Below are positions 46,196-56,376 of a stretch of 64,000 nucleotides of DNA, one piece after another. Position numbers and translations under genes: made by a program. Under the pieces are notes generated by a model, which did no database searches, was not told the origin of the DNA, and saw only the letters and a list, made by a program, of their open reading frames with translations. The first letter of the stretch is position 1. Every line of letters begins with the position of its first letter. The stretch spans positions 744,001 to 808,000 of the forward strand of contig JAIQDT010000191.1 of the NCBI GenBank assembly GCA_021521415.1. The letters run 5' to 3'. Source of the stretch: Bidens hawaiensis (taxonomy: Eukaryota; Streptophyta; Magnoliopsida; Asterales; Asteraceae).

Positions 46196-47187
46196 GGGTT
46201 GGAACACAGAAAAATGGCTAAAGAAGTCCGCGAGCGGGAGAGACAACCGCACAAAAGAGGGTAATGATGGCGGTATATCTCAGCATACGGGCGGTTCAAT
46301 AGGGTTTGATGAGCATCGTATTCGCTTGGTAAACTAGTTTTATTTGTAAATTCAATCTTACAAAATTAGGTCAAAAATTATAATTGTTTGTGCTTTAACG
46401 TTTATTACATTACTTCTTATTAGGAAAAAGAACATGGTCGAAAGTTAAGTGGATTGAAGTATTCTTAGATACCCACCTCAGCAAAGAAAGAAAGAAAAAG
46501 TATTTGGTGGGCGAGCTCAACATTAATAGCCTTGTTGGATTTGATTTTTGTACGGAAAAGTCAGAACACACATTTGTAAGTTATCTTTATAATATTTCGT
46601 TTTGTTATATAATTAGGTATAACATATCAACCATGGGCGATCAAATGAAATAGACCGTTTCATATTTCATATACATGTGGTAACATAAAACTGCTAACAC
46701 TATAATTTAATATACATGTCGTATACTCATAAACGGGTTGGTTCGGTTTATAACTAAAAATTTAAATGAAAATTACATACTGATTTTGTGGGTGTAATAT
46801 ATCAACGGGTTGCTTCGGGTTCAGGTCCATGAAACCAAACCGTTAGTAACGGTTTGGTTTGGTTCGGTTTAAAAGTTATACGGTTTGGTTTATAGTTTGA
46901 CGAAAAACCGTGAAAACCGGACCGTGAACACCCCTACTTGGCTTTGAGTTTCGCCTTACATTAACCCTTTATTAGTTATGATGCTAATATTTTTAACAAT
47001 TTTAGGTTCAAAAAGTTAAAGTCGAAATGGAAAAAGAACTAGAAAATGAAATGAAGTCAAGAAACGAGTTGGAAGAACGAGCAATGAATGGAACAAATGG
47101 AAAAAGAACGTAAGAAAAATGAAGAAAGGAGACAAAAACAATCTGATGAGCTTATGAGAAAGTTTGAGGTCGGTAGTAATTAGTAGT
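46196..47187 (+). pseudogene. En/Spm (PF03004-like) transposase remnants, three exons
   Basis: Exon-like pieces with splice-like borders: 46196-46329 (WLKKSASGRDNRTKEGNDGG, then ISQHTGGSIGFDEHRIRL), ~46424-46576 (frames shift; WIEVFLDTHLSKERKKKYLVG) and ~47006-47187 (Lys/Glu-rich coiled coil with stops). TGGSI..DEHR followed by EVFL.TH matches the plant En/Spm TnpA-like family, whose product binds subterminal repeats. Frameshifts in exon 2 and stops in exon 3 make it non-functional. No TNP2-type catalytic transposase was found anywhere in the element. Confidence 0.65.
46735..46935. mobile_element. Possible hAT-like MITE remnant in a transposase intron
   Basis: Dense ggttcggttt and aaaccaaaccgtt words ending cgtgaacacccctac, the same composition class as 12651-13243. 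The left end is not clear. Confidence 0.4.
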
Positions 47188-47329
47188 AGTTTCAAATATT
47201 TTGAACTTATAACTTATTAGTGAAGGTTTGGTAATGTAAACCTGTTTTGAATTTATGTTGTTGGGTTTGTTAAACTTATGAAAAAACATGTTTTGAATTT
47301 ATGCTAATGTGTTTAGTTACAATTTTAGC

Positions 47330-48119
47330 CACATTGACAATAACCTCCAGTGTCTATATGATATGATTGGCCACAACATCACTAAGTGTGACGAAAAGTT
47401 TGACATTAGCCACACTTTAAATTAGGAAAATCATTATATGTGACAAACGGTAAGACAATGGCCACACCGAAAACTACAAAAGAGTGTTTGACTGGCAAGT
47501 TCACATTTTTAGCCGCATTGACAATAACCTCCAGTGTCTATATGATATGATTAGCCACACAATACCTCACTATGTGTGACAAAAAGTTTGACAATAGCCA
47601 CACTTTAAATTAAGAAAAACATTATGTGTGACAAACGGTAAGACAATAGCCACACTATAATCTACAAAGGAGTGTCTGAGTGGCAAATAAACATTTTAGC
47701 CACTTTTAATGTAATATCCAGTGTCTATATGATAATTAGCCACATTATTATTAAATTTAAGTGGTCATTGCTTTGCTATGTCCACACGGTATAGGTCACA
47801 ATGCACACTTAACACAACCCTATTGGCCACATTATTATAAAATTCATGTGGCCGAAACATGAATTCATGTGGCTCTATACGTGCAATGGTCACTCATAGT
47901 AAATAGTCATGCGGCCATTTTCTACCGTTTAGCCACACTTATTGGAGAAGTTTCTTGATGGACAGCAACTAATGCTGGTATGCTTTAGCCACACTTATAA
48001 CAACATAAGGCCATTAAAAACTGTGTGTGGCCATATGATACCTACAATGTCGCGACCTTTGGCCACACATGACCTGAACCAGATGTGTGTGGCTAAAGGC
48101 CTACGGCCACACTTTTTTC
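47330..48119. repeat. CACTA right subterminal repeat region
   Basis: Repeated agccacatt, gccacactt and gtgtgac motifs. A ~180-bp block (taacctccagtgtctatatgat..agccac) occurs three times (47345, 47528, 47715). Confidence 0.8.
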
Positions 48120-48149
48120 GTGTGACCAAAGGTCAATTTTCACTTAGTG
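48120..48149 (-). repeat. CACTA right terminal inverted repeat
   Basis: Ends TTCACTTAGTG; reverse complement CACTAAGTGAAAATTGACC matches the left end with few differences. Confidence 0.85.
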
Positions 48150-48480
48150 AACTGCAACTTTGTGGATTCAAGCTTAGGTGGTTTTCTTTGTCATTTGAAT
48201 CAGTCAAATTAAAGTGTCTTGTGTTTTGTTAATTAGTTATTTTTTGATTAGTTTAATTTTAATTATTTTAAACCCCCCCCCCTTTAATAATAATAAACGA
48301 ATAGTAGTGTCTAGATTTGAGTCTAGTCTAGTTAATTTACGTAATTTAAAGAGTCTCGTGGGTTCGATATCCAGACTTACTTAGTTGTACTAAAGTCGAC
48401 CTGTTCACTTGCCGGTTAGTAGTTTTAGCTAAGAGTCTAGAATTATTACTTAGTGTCTAGATTAACATTTAATAATTTTA
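48150..48480 (+). mobile_element. Athila-type LTR, right part
   Basis: Continuation of 32355-33225. gtctcgtgggttcgatatcc near 48355 is the U5 landmark. Contains a run of about ten C at 48273. Confidence 0.45.
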
Positions 48481-48910
48481 TAATTACTTCCAGCACACGA
48501 GTATCCATGCAATGGTGAAGTTTTTGTTCTCTTGTTTTATCTTAATTTTTTTTACATTACATGAATGGTGTTTTGTTGTGGTGAATTGATGCAATTAATA
48601 GTGCTTTGTGTAAGTATTATGATTTGTATATGCATGCATTTAAATTTGCTTTATGTTGGTTGTTGAATTAAGTATACAATTAATATTTGATTCAAACTTT
48701 GATGGTTTTTTTTAGGGCACAGAAATTTGACACTGTGGATACGTTATCCTGGCATATGTCTAATGTCTGGATTAGTTATCCTTAGCATGTTTCTAGATCA
48801 TATCAGGATCAAGGATCCTCAGTACTTATTACTAATTAACGGTTGTTCTCATGTGTAGTCTTATATTTAGCAGGTGTAACGGTTAGAAGACTCAGTCTAT
48901 CCACTAACTT
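48481..48910. other. Non-coding or unassigned DNA
   Basis: No domain recognised. Local composition is less AT-rich after 48715 and could be decayed exon and intron sequence. Confidence 0.4.
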
Positions 48911-49112
48911 GCAGTCAATAGGGTTGAGTATTTCAATGTCTTCTTAATCTCGCCCTTCTCGATGAAATACGGAGTCTTTGTAATGGAATGTGAGCAGGAC
49001 ATCAATGTTGTGTTGTTTCAAGATAGGAATGTTCCTAAAATCTCCATCTACTTTGAGAGGGTGCGAGACTCCATGTTTACCTCTGATGCTCTGCTCGGTC
49101 AGAAGAGGATAC

Positions 49113-49195
49113 TATTAGATAATTATAAACATTATTAATTAGTTTTTATGTTGTATTATTATTATTATTATTATTATTATAACTATTATCATTAC

Positions 49196-49241
<46 letters not shown>

Positions 49242-49495
49242 GTGACATATTTGTAAGTATAAATTATTAGGATAAGACTTGAGGTTATTTGAGAATGTTG
49301 TTGATAAACAGATAAACCATCTTTAACGGTTTCTTCTATTTAACCGTCGTATCTCTTCCCTAGGCTATATAAACAACTTTTGTATATTTGTAAATCATCA
49401 AAATCAATCAAATCATTGTTTGATCCATCTTTATTGTTTCATCTTTTCTATTGAATCTATCATATACTTGTTCTTGTGATATCTGATTTCCAATA
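49113..49495 (+). repeat. LTR copy A (complete, plus)
   Basis: From TATTAGATAATTATAAAC to GATTTCCAATA. Expanded by an ATT microsatellite compared with the minus copy. TATA-like ggctatataaacaac at about 49364. The expected TG start and CA end both read TA. Confidence 0.7.
49154..49240. repeat. (ATT)n microsatellite inside LTR copy A
   Basis: Near-perfect ATT tract of about 85 bp, only a few units long in the inverted LTR copy, so it expanded after the copies separated. Confidence 0.9.
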
Positions 49496-49530
49496 AACTT
49501 AGTCTATATAAACAAGTTCTCTTAGAAAAG

Positions 49531-49787
49531 ATGAAACTATAAAGATGGATCAAACAATGATTTAATTGATCTTGGTGATTTACAAATATACAAAAGTTGT
49601 TTATATATACTAGGGAAGAAATATGGCGGTTAAACAGAAGAAACTGTTAAAGACGGTTAATCTGTTTATCAACAACATTCTCAAATAACCCCAAGTCTTA
49701 TCCTAATAATTTATACTTACAAATATGTCACAATAACAATAATAATACAAAAACAGACTAATTAATAATGTTTATAATTATCTAATA
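49531..49787 (-). repeat. LTR copy B (5' portion, minus)
   Basis: Reverse complement of most of copy A, truncated in the catcttttct region. Forms the right arm of a large palindrome centred near 49510. Confidence 0.75.
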
Positions 49788-49794
49788 TGCATCC

Positions 49795-51080
49795 TTAAAC
49801 ATTATTAAGTTCAAGAGGGTTCTTGGGTAGGCTTGAATGGGCTTCCTTCACTGCAGCAGTTGCTTTTGCAAAGTCGAACTTCTTGATTAACCTTTTCATT
49901 GCGTTCCAATCTCCTCCCAAATAACATGCATATTCTTCTACATTAACCCCCTCAATTTCCTTATTTTCAGTTTCTTGAGCATCCTTTGTGTTTGAGAATG
50001 TTTCTTCTTCTTTCTTTAATCACTGTTTCTTGATATATTGATAACCCCATTCCAAAACATCAAGATATTGAACATAAAGCATACGAACCAAGTTGCAATC
50101 TTCATAGTTCAAATTCAAGTCTTTTGCAATTATGGTCCACATGTTGTATTCCGTAACTCTTTGATATCCACCTTCCATTTTAGCAATCATGTAGAGGTCA
50201 AACAGTTCCACTCTTATCTTAAACATTGGTGGAATTGGGCGATCAAGAATCAATAAATAAAAATGCAAGAACTAATCTACCATTTGTAGGAACTTATCTT
50301 TGAATTCTCCATGATAGGACCTAAGTTCTTTTGTTGTTTCGATTAAATCCAACAAAGCAACACAATCATTAAAAGAGTTAATCTTAAGATCATTTATCAA
50401 ACTATTTATTTTGTGAAAACGGGTTTGATCTTGACTTAATTCCATAAGTTTAAAATAATCATTGAGATATTCTTGTTCATAATCATCATGAACTGATTGA
50501 TTTTGAAGGTTAAATAATAGATTAGTGTTGTCGAAAAAAACATCATGGGATCCCTTAAACATGTTTTTGAGTGAACATTTGTTACCCGCCATTTCAATCA
50601 GAATCTCTTATAGCCTTAATTGTTGTAGACTTAACACATTTTTATCTAAATTAGGAGAATAGTAAACACTATCAATCCAAATCTTGCTTCCACCAATAAA
50701 ATTATTTGCCCAATACCCCTAATGAATGCAATAGTATTTCCTACCATTTGGGTTTGTATCCTAGACGATTGTTTAATGCTCTTAAACTGAGAAAGATTAC
50801 CTGACATACGTTGATGAAAACTTGTGTTAACAACCAAAATTCCTGACCATAATCCGTTCTGTGTGCCTCTTACGATGTATTCTTCCGCACAATCAATAAC
50901 ATCATTCTCCATCAGTGTACCTGTATCTATTGTTTGGCGGATCAGAAGCGTGGCATCACCATGGTATTTTAGTTTGCACTTATGAATTAAGTTCCCTGGT
51001 TGTCTGCAATAAAAACACAGCCTTCGTTCTTTCAGAATTTGTTTCATGCGATTCATGTGCCTTCTTCTTGTGTTTTCCAT
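49795..51080 (-). pseudogene. CCHC zinc knuckle - protease-like - ARID domain retroelement protein
   Basis: Former single ORF of about 430 codons from ATG at 51080. Order: basic N-terminus (ENTRRRHMNRMKQILKERR), zinc knuckle CFYCRQPGNLIHKC (50976-51018; the His of CX2CX4HX4C reads Asn), a copia protease/pre-integrase-like stretch (MSGNLSQFKSIK, FIRGIG, and after a one-base shift VYYSPNLDKNVLSLQQL), a linker, an ARID-like domain near 50230-50025 (KIRVELFDLYMIAKMEGGYQ to LYVQYLDVLEWGYQY), and a C-terminal segment ending at TAA 49795. Lesions: the frameshift, TAA just before the linker, TAG at 50272-50274 and TGA at 50020-50022. ARID domains bind DNA; inside a retroelement it could serve targeting or be captured cargo (inference). 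Confidence 0.65.
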
Positions 51081-51116
51081 GATCAAGATTTTGTGATTTT
51101 GTGAGTGACGAACTTG

Positions 51117-51128
51117 GCTCTGATACTA
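51117..51128 (-). other. Primer-binding site of the ARID element
   Basis: Minus strand tagtatcagagc, one base from the initiator-Met PBS tggtatcagagc, three bases inside the LTR end. Confidence 0.7.
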
Positions 51129-51131
51129 GTT

Positions 51132-51290
51132 TATTGGAAATCGGATATCACAAGAGCAAGTATATGATGGATTCAATAGAAAAGATGAAACAATAAAGAT
51201 CAATCAAATCATTGTTTGATCCATCTTTATTGTTTCATCTTATCTATCGAATCCATCGTATACTTATTTTGTGATATCTGATTTCCAATA
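51132..51290. repeat. LTR copies C (minus) and D (plus) joined head to head
   Basis: 51132-51197 is the minus-strand LTR end; it switches near 51197 to the plus-strand LTR 3' part, which ends GATTTCCAATA at 51290. The two overlap as inverted sequence (gatgaaacaataaagat against atctttattgtttcatc). Confidence 0.75.
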
Positions 51291-51366
51291 GATACCTGGG
51301 CATCACAGACGAGGAGATACTTACCCTTCACCAAGTAGTTGATGCTAGGTCATATGGTTTAATTTG

Positions 51367-52503
51367 ATATTTTGATTGATATTGATTGTTGATGTAGTGT
51401 ACTTTCTTATATTTTGGTTATATTTAATTAATATCATTGTTTTGGACTTTTGGGTAATTGATTGACGATGCACGTGATCTGTACTTGTTGGCATTAATAT
51501 AATGTAGTTTGTCTATTACAGCAATGCATGCATACCATTTGTTGAATCAGAATAATTTTACAAAACTGTTGCTCTAACTTTCATCAGTTAATTAATTGAA
51601 TTGTCCAAGAATTAAACAGACAACTGATTAGGTAACATATGATATAAAAATCAACATTGTCCCAACATGTTATATTAAACAACTTATTTTTAAGACCAAT
51701 TGTCTTCTTTTTCTCTATGCATCCTTTTTTACACATGTCCTTTGAATTGCAACGAAAAATCAAAAGCTAAGCAATCTTCTTCCATTTCTAGTTGAAGGTC
51801 CAAAATATCTTTTTGTTCTTCCAGAGATAGCCCAAGGATGTCAAAGGGGTGCATGGTCTTAGTCTCCCACATTTCCCACTCCAGAATGATTGTGCAGTCG
51901 GCTTTAATACTGATATATATTATTATTCTTGGTATTGCAGAGATTTGACTTGCAGGTTGTGCAGTACTAGAAGTAGAATACGTAATCAATAATCCAAGAG
52001 CAGCATGTTGTTTTATTGATTGATTCATAATTAACTTTGATGCATCAGCATCTTTTTGTTAGTTGATTCATCATATTATCTTTGAACTTTTGGCACAAAA
52101 AGATATTAATGTTGAGTCTTCCTGGCAGTAGTTTGTTGTGAAGGTCTCCTTTCGGGAACCTTCACCTTTGAGATATGAATTGGATAAGGAAATTTTCCGT
52201 TATGCTCTATCCTTAGTGTTTGCAAGTCTTTGTGGGCATTTCGGATATGTGTTTCATTCTACTTGGCCATACCGCTTTTTGACATGATATTAGCCTTAGC
52301 TAACTCAATCTTCATCTTCAACAGTAGTGCTGCCTCTTTCTCGGTAGTATGCACCTTACCATACCTCTAACCAGTCTGCTCCTTACCATACTTCAGTTGG
52401 AGAGGCGTGTCTGTTTGTATTGGAAGTTAAACTAAATAAAAGGGTCCATGTGTCATTAGTAGAAAGTATGTTTAGATTGTTTTTATGTATCTGTTAAAGT
52501 AGA
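51367..52503. other. Unassigned DNA, weak coding-like signal on the minus strand
   Basis: An open minus-strand frame at 51729-52028 (FDILGLSLEEQKDILDLQLE region) and another stretch at about 52120-52340 (EKEAALLLKMKIELAKANIM; HKDLQTLRIEHNGKFPYP) look protein-like, but stops intervene and I do not recognise either. Confidence 0.35.
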
Positions 52504-53182
52504 TGTAAGACCCCAAAACCCGGGAGTCCTACAGTTGGTAATCATTCCATAAAAATACATGTGTAAATGATAAAACGAGTTCATTTAATTACAAACCGAC
52601 TTAGAGTATTCATGCAGCGGAAAAAGTTTACAAATCCCAAATAGTTTTCCTTAAAACGGAAACAAATAAATGTAAATGTCTTAATTATTATAATAAAGAA
52701 AAACATCGACTAGAACTGTCTCTGAAGACTTGGTATTATAATAAAATTGACTCACATCCAAGCAGTAAACCAGTCTTCACTCACCCTACAATCAATCTAA
52801 CATACACGCAAAGTCAGCTTGAGCTGACTGAGTTCATGTTTTTATAAATAAAATTTATTAAAATCCGCTTATTGAAATAGACATATGACTTTCATAAAAA
52901 TAAGATCAATATTCCTTTTTTCTCAGTCAAGCACGTAATACGGGCCTCCTCACCTCAAGTCTCTAACACGTAGTCCAAGACTCGAGTAACCTCTTGCCCC
53001 AAGGACAGTTAAACTGTTAGGGGACTCCTCACCTTAACCCGCAAAGGGAATAAGGAATTTTTTTTATCCTCCATCTAACACTATCACGGCTTAACAAAAA
53101 TATTCATATTGGTGGCCACACACACATACAAATTAGTCAAACATCAAGTATATTAAATCCTCAAGTATAGACCATAAACATA
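52504..53182 (-). mobile_element. LTR fragment of the TGTAAG type (minus)
   Basis: tgtaagaccccaaaacccgg at the left edge is, in minus orientation, the LTR 3' end. gcaaagtcagcttgagctga and the following block are similar to gtcagctacgctgagtgagttc in the solo LTR at 35.4 kb, so the families are related. The far end is missing or disrupted by the adjoining Helitron. Confidence 0.55.
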
Positions 53183-53983
53183 TCTTACTCTACTAATAAA
53201 CAAAAATTATGACGATGATGTGTCATAACCATAATAAATCATAATTTCTAATCTCTTTTCTCCTTAATCCATGATATCCATGGGCCATGAGTTGAAATCA
53301 CTTTTAGTAATTGGGTTATAAAAATGTCAATTTTCCGTTATAATTTTACTCTACTAATAAACAAAAATAATGATGATGATGTGTCATACCCATATCAAAT
53401 CAATAATTTCTAATCTCTATTCTCTTCAATCCATGTTATTTATGGGTCATGAGTTGAAATCATTTTGACAATTTGGTTATAAAATAGTCAACTATCCATT
53501 ATAATATTCTAATATTTCATCTTATTCATACTAGCTAATAATAAGTCAATGGCCAAAACCATTTTGGCAATTGAGTTATAAAATAGTTACGAAATTAAAA
53601 GTAAAATATTAATTGAAGATCAAACAAGTAGAAATATGAAAACAAGTAGAAAATAATAAAGAATAAACTTTTTATAAGGTTGTTTGTTTGTTCGATGTCT
53701 AGTTTGTTCTCATGAACATTATATGTTGCATTATAAATGGAAACTAGCAGACATGGTCTAAGTTTTTTTATATTGGATGACGATTTGAATACTTGTGATA
53801 AACAACAAATGCTGCAAATAAAGAGACTTTATCAAACTTATAAATTTGAGATTCCAGACTTCTTATTATTTGTACAATATATTTAGTTTCTTTTTTACCT
53901 TAGTTTTGTTCATTTATTTCAAATAGGAAACCTTTTTTTAATCACGTAACAAATCCTGTGTAATATACGGGTTCGAAAGCTAG
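53183..53983 (+). mobile_element. Non-autonomous Helitron (801 bp) with a duplicated 5' end
   Basis: Starts TC (53183) after A and ends CTAG (53983) before T, the Helitron A|T insertion rule. Eleven bases before the end is an 8-bp hairpin CCTGTGTA/TATACGGG containing two G-T pairs. The first ~150 bp (ttactctactaataaac..., through gggccatgagttgaaatca) recur 161 bp downstream, giving two 5' ends in tandem. No Rep/helicase coding. Confidence 0.7.
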
Positions 53984-54174
53984 TATATATATAAAGGGAG
54001 AAAAGATAGAATACATTAATTGGTTAATGTACATTAGGTACAAGAATACTTATATTCTTATAATCGATCCACGAAATCACATTACAAGATCTCGAAATCG
54101 TCAATACATATCCAATTAATCATTGGTTCAACGAAATAAACAGTTTTGGGTCGTTAATCGATCATTTTTTTACT

Positions 54175-55017
54175 TTACTTCACGAAAACCGTTTTGAGCG
54201 TTTTAGGTTTTTGGATGAGCGTCTTAGGTTTTTGGTCGAGAGTTTTGAGCGCTTTATTATTTTTGCCTTTCAGCATTTTTGTTTTTTGCCTTTGAGCGTG
54301 TCGCTTGCTTACATATCGCCCTCGGATTCCCAAGTAGCCTCGTTGAAATAGCCAGCGCATCAAATATAACCGCACTGGAAACACATGCCCAGACAACTCA
54401 ATAAGACAACCCTAATTACTCTAGACACAATAACAGAATTCCCTACGGCAATTTCAACTTCAAACACATCATCTACACGCTCAGGTGATTTATTTAAATT
54501 GGCACAAAAGGTGGTAGAAACAAAACTCCTACTGGCACCCGATTCAAACAGGATCGAGCCTGAAGTTCATTAAATAAAAGTGTACCCTGAAAGGTAGTAT
54601 GCTACTTCTTAACTAAACAAATATACAGCTAACACTCCCCTCTAAGCAGCTTACACTCCCCGCGCAACGAAAACAAGCGGAAGACCCCAATTTACACTCC
54701 CCTCTATGCAGCTTCCCACACTTCCTACATTTATCATCAGACGCAACCCCATTAGAATCAGTCATCTCGGTTCTTGTTTTCTTTTCTTCCGACGTAAAAC
54801 CATTGCCCCCACCCCATTTTCCATTGGGATTAGAATTTGAGTTCCGATTCTTTTTAGGTTCAGTCGGGCTTACCATCTCTCTCGTCATATAGGGTACCAG
54901 CTATGGTAACCACTGAGCGAAAGGTACTCATGTCGGTGGCACCACTCCCCTACGAATATCCACTGGAAGACGCTTTACGTATTTCTTAATCATCTTGCTT
55001 TTAGGAGTGTTAGTTGT
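54175..55017 (-). pseudogene. Ty3/gypsy gag-protease fused to the end of pol (internal deletion)
   Basis: On the minus strand: gag tail (MTREMVSPTEPKKN) with cysteine knuckles CRKCGKLHRGEC and ACFRC (54640-54730). Next comes an aspartic protease near 54390-54550 (FESGASRSFVSTTFCANLNK, where the active-site Asp reads Glu; DDVFEVEIAVGNSV; GHVFPVRLYL). It is followed immediately by FNEATWESEGDM at about 54310-54345, the last motif of integrase. Everything from reverse transcriptase to most of integrase is deleted. The gag end is cut at 55017 by the copia LTR. Confidence 0.7.
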
Positions 55018-55177
55018 ATTTGTTAGGGTTTTAGCCCATGTAGTTGGTTAAAGCCCATGGGCCTATTATGGGTTATAATTAGGGTTTGGCTTGTGTTTAT
55101 ATAGATGTATCTTCCTTTGTAATATACACAATCAAGTAATATACATCTCTTTCACTACAACACCCTTCTTCTTTACA
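55018..55177 (+). mobile_element. 5' LTR of a Ty1/copia element (160 bp)
   Basis: TGTTAGTTGTATTTG...TTCTTTACA followed at once by a PBS. It contains gtttatatagatg (TATA-like, ~55096). The matching 3' LTR is not in the window because the element is interrupted at about 56377. Confidence 0.8.
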
Positions 55178-55189
55178 TGGTATCAGAGC
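55178..55189 (+). other. Primer-binding site (tRNA-iMet)
   Basis: Exact tggtatcagagc immediately after the LTR. Confidence 0.9.
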
Positions 55190-55284
55190 TACGACTCTCG
55201 ATCCAAACCCTAGCCGCGATCTGACCCGAACCCGAGTCTGACCAGCCGCCACTAGCAGTCTAAATATCTGAAACAAGCCGAAGG

Positions 55285-55540
55285 TATTGTTCATCCGGCG
55301 AAATATTGTTCATCCTGAAATTACTGTTCACCGCCGAAAGCACTGTTCATCGCTGGAAATTACTGTTCATCGCCGGAAATTATTGTTCATCGGCTGCAAA
55401 AGTACTGTTTACCCGCCGGAAAATTAATGTTCGCCCGCCGAAGTTACTGTTCATCGCCGGAATTACTGTTCACCTGCCGGAAATCACTGTTTATCGGTTG
55501 GAAGTTACTGTTCTGCGTCGGAAGTCACTGTTCATCAGAT
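55285..55540. repeat. Leader repeats of ~19-20 bp in the copia element
   Basis: About a dozen diverged units of ttactgttcatcgccggaaa between PBS and ATG. They happen to stay open in one frame, which extends the ORF upstream artificially; I place the start at the ATG at 55561. Confidence 0.85.
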
Positions 55541-55560
55541 TTTTACTTCTGTATGCTACC

Positions 55561-56376
55561 ATGGGAGACGAAAAACACACGTATACATTTACCAAGGAGG
55601 AGTATGACTTGATTCAACGGTTTCTTGCCTCCCAGTTGAATCCTCCTCAAACTAACTCAGCACATCCGGGTAAGTTTTCTAGCCTCTACTCATCGTGGGT
55701 AATAGATTCTGGAGCAACACATCACATGACTGGGAATCGAGGTATTTTATCCGAACTACATAATGTTAATTATTCACCTGTTCGTCTTGCCGATGGATCT
55801 TCATGCCCCGTTCACGGTACAGGATCCATAAGTAATCCGAAAAACCTAAAATTGTCTTCTGTCCTATTCGTTCCTAAATTTCCTACCAGCCTTTGTTCAG
55901 TTAGTCAGATTACTAAATAAAACAACTTTTATGCAACCTTTTACCCAACTCATTGCATCTTTCGTGAACTAGGAACAAACCGGCTAATTGGTAACGGTTT
56001 GGAATCGGGAGGTCTCTATCGTATGTCTCAACCGTCACACCCTGTAGCAAACTTATGCGATTCCACTGTCAGGGAGGCTCATTGTCAGTTAGGCCATCCT
56101 TCTTTAGCAGTTTTGAGGCAAATGAGACCAGATCTTTCTATTTCTAATGATTTTCATTGTGAGTCGTGTGAGCTTGGTAAACACAAACGACGATCTTATC
56201 CCCCTAAAGTGTCAAAATGAACCGATTTTTTATTTGAACTTGTGCATTCTGATGTATGGGGTTCTTTTCGTGTTAAATCCACATTGGGTTTCCAGTACTT
56301 CATCACTTTCATTGATGAATATTCCCGCGCTACTTGGGTTTATCTTTTGAAAGCTCGTAGTGAATTAATTCCATTT
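55561..56376 (+). pseudogene. Ty1/copia protease and integrase N-terminal part, truncated
   Basis: MGDEKHTYTFTKEEYDLIQR resembles the tail of gag; most of gag is missing. Then protease WVIDSGATHHMTG (DSG active site), SVLFVPKFPTSLCSVSQITK, TAA at 55918-55920, the pre-integrase zinc region (HCQLGHPSLAVLRQM...FHCESCELGKHKR), TGA at 56218-56220, and the integrase start LVHSDVWGSF (first catalytic Asp) with FIDEYSRATWVYLLK. All pieces share one frame. Sequence breaks off near 56376, where an Athila-type LTR begins. Confidence 0.8.

Larger units (their letters stand above)
33226..48149 (+). mobile_element. CACTA (En/Spm) DNA transposon, 14.9 kb with nested insertions
   Basis: The left end CACTACGTGAAAATCGCC and the right end GTCAATTTTCACTTAGTG are inverted repeats with CACTA/TAGTG termini. 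Flanking trinucleotides are aat and aac, two of three matching. Subterminal zones are packed with GCCACA in both orientations, the expected transposase-binding repeats. A decayed En/Spm-type transposase gene lies at 46.2-47.2 kb near the right end. Length is inflated by a 694-bp duplication, a solo LTR, tandem arrays and an LTR retroelement. Confidence 0.85.
49113..51290 (-). mobile_element. Small LTR retroelement encoding a CCHC-ARID protein, with inverted internal part
   Basis: Target duplication GATAC at 49108-49112 and 51291-51295. Four LTR pieces of one family occur: 49113-49495 (plus, full), 49531-49787 (minus, start only), 51132-51197 (minus, end only) and ~51198-51290 (plus, end only). 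Between the two minus pieces lie, on the minus strand, an initiator-Met-type PBS (51117-51128) and one ORF ending 8 nt before the LTR. There is no reverse transcriptase, RNase H or integrase. It is therefore a non-autonomous LTR element whose central part is inverted relative to the outer LTRs. Confidence 0.7.
48911..51366 (+). pseudogene. Unrecognised coding-like relic split by the ARID retroelement
   Basis: Left piece 48911-49112 has an open frame reading NVFLISPFSMKYGVFVMECE, then VLFQDRNVPKISIYFERVRD and TSDALLGQK. Right piece 51291-51366 reads YLGITDEEILTLHQVVDARS, in a frame one base off the left piece if one GATAC copy is removed. Amino-acid usage is protein-like and the two pieces abut exactly at the target duplication. 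I do not recognise the family. It may be a host exon or part of another transposon. Confidence 0.35.
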
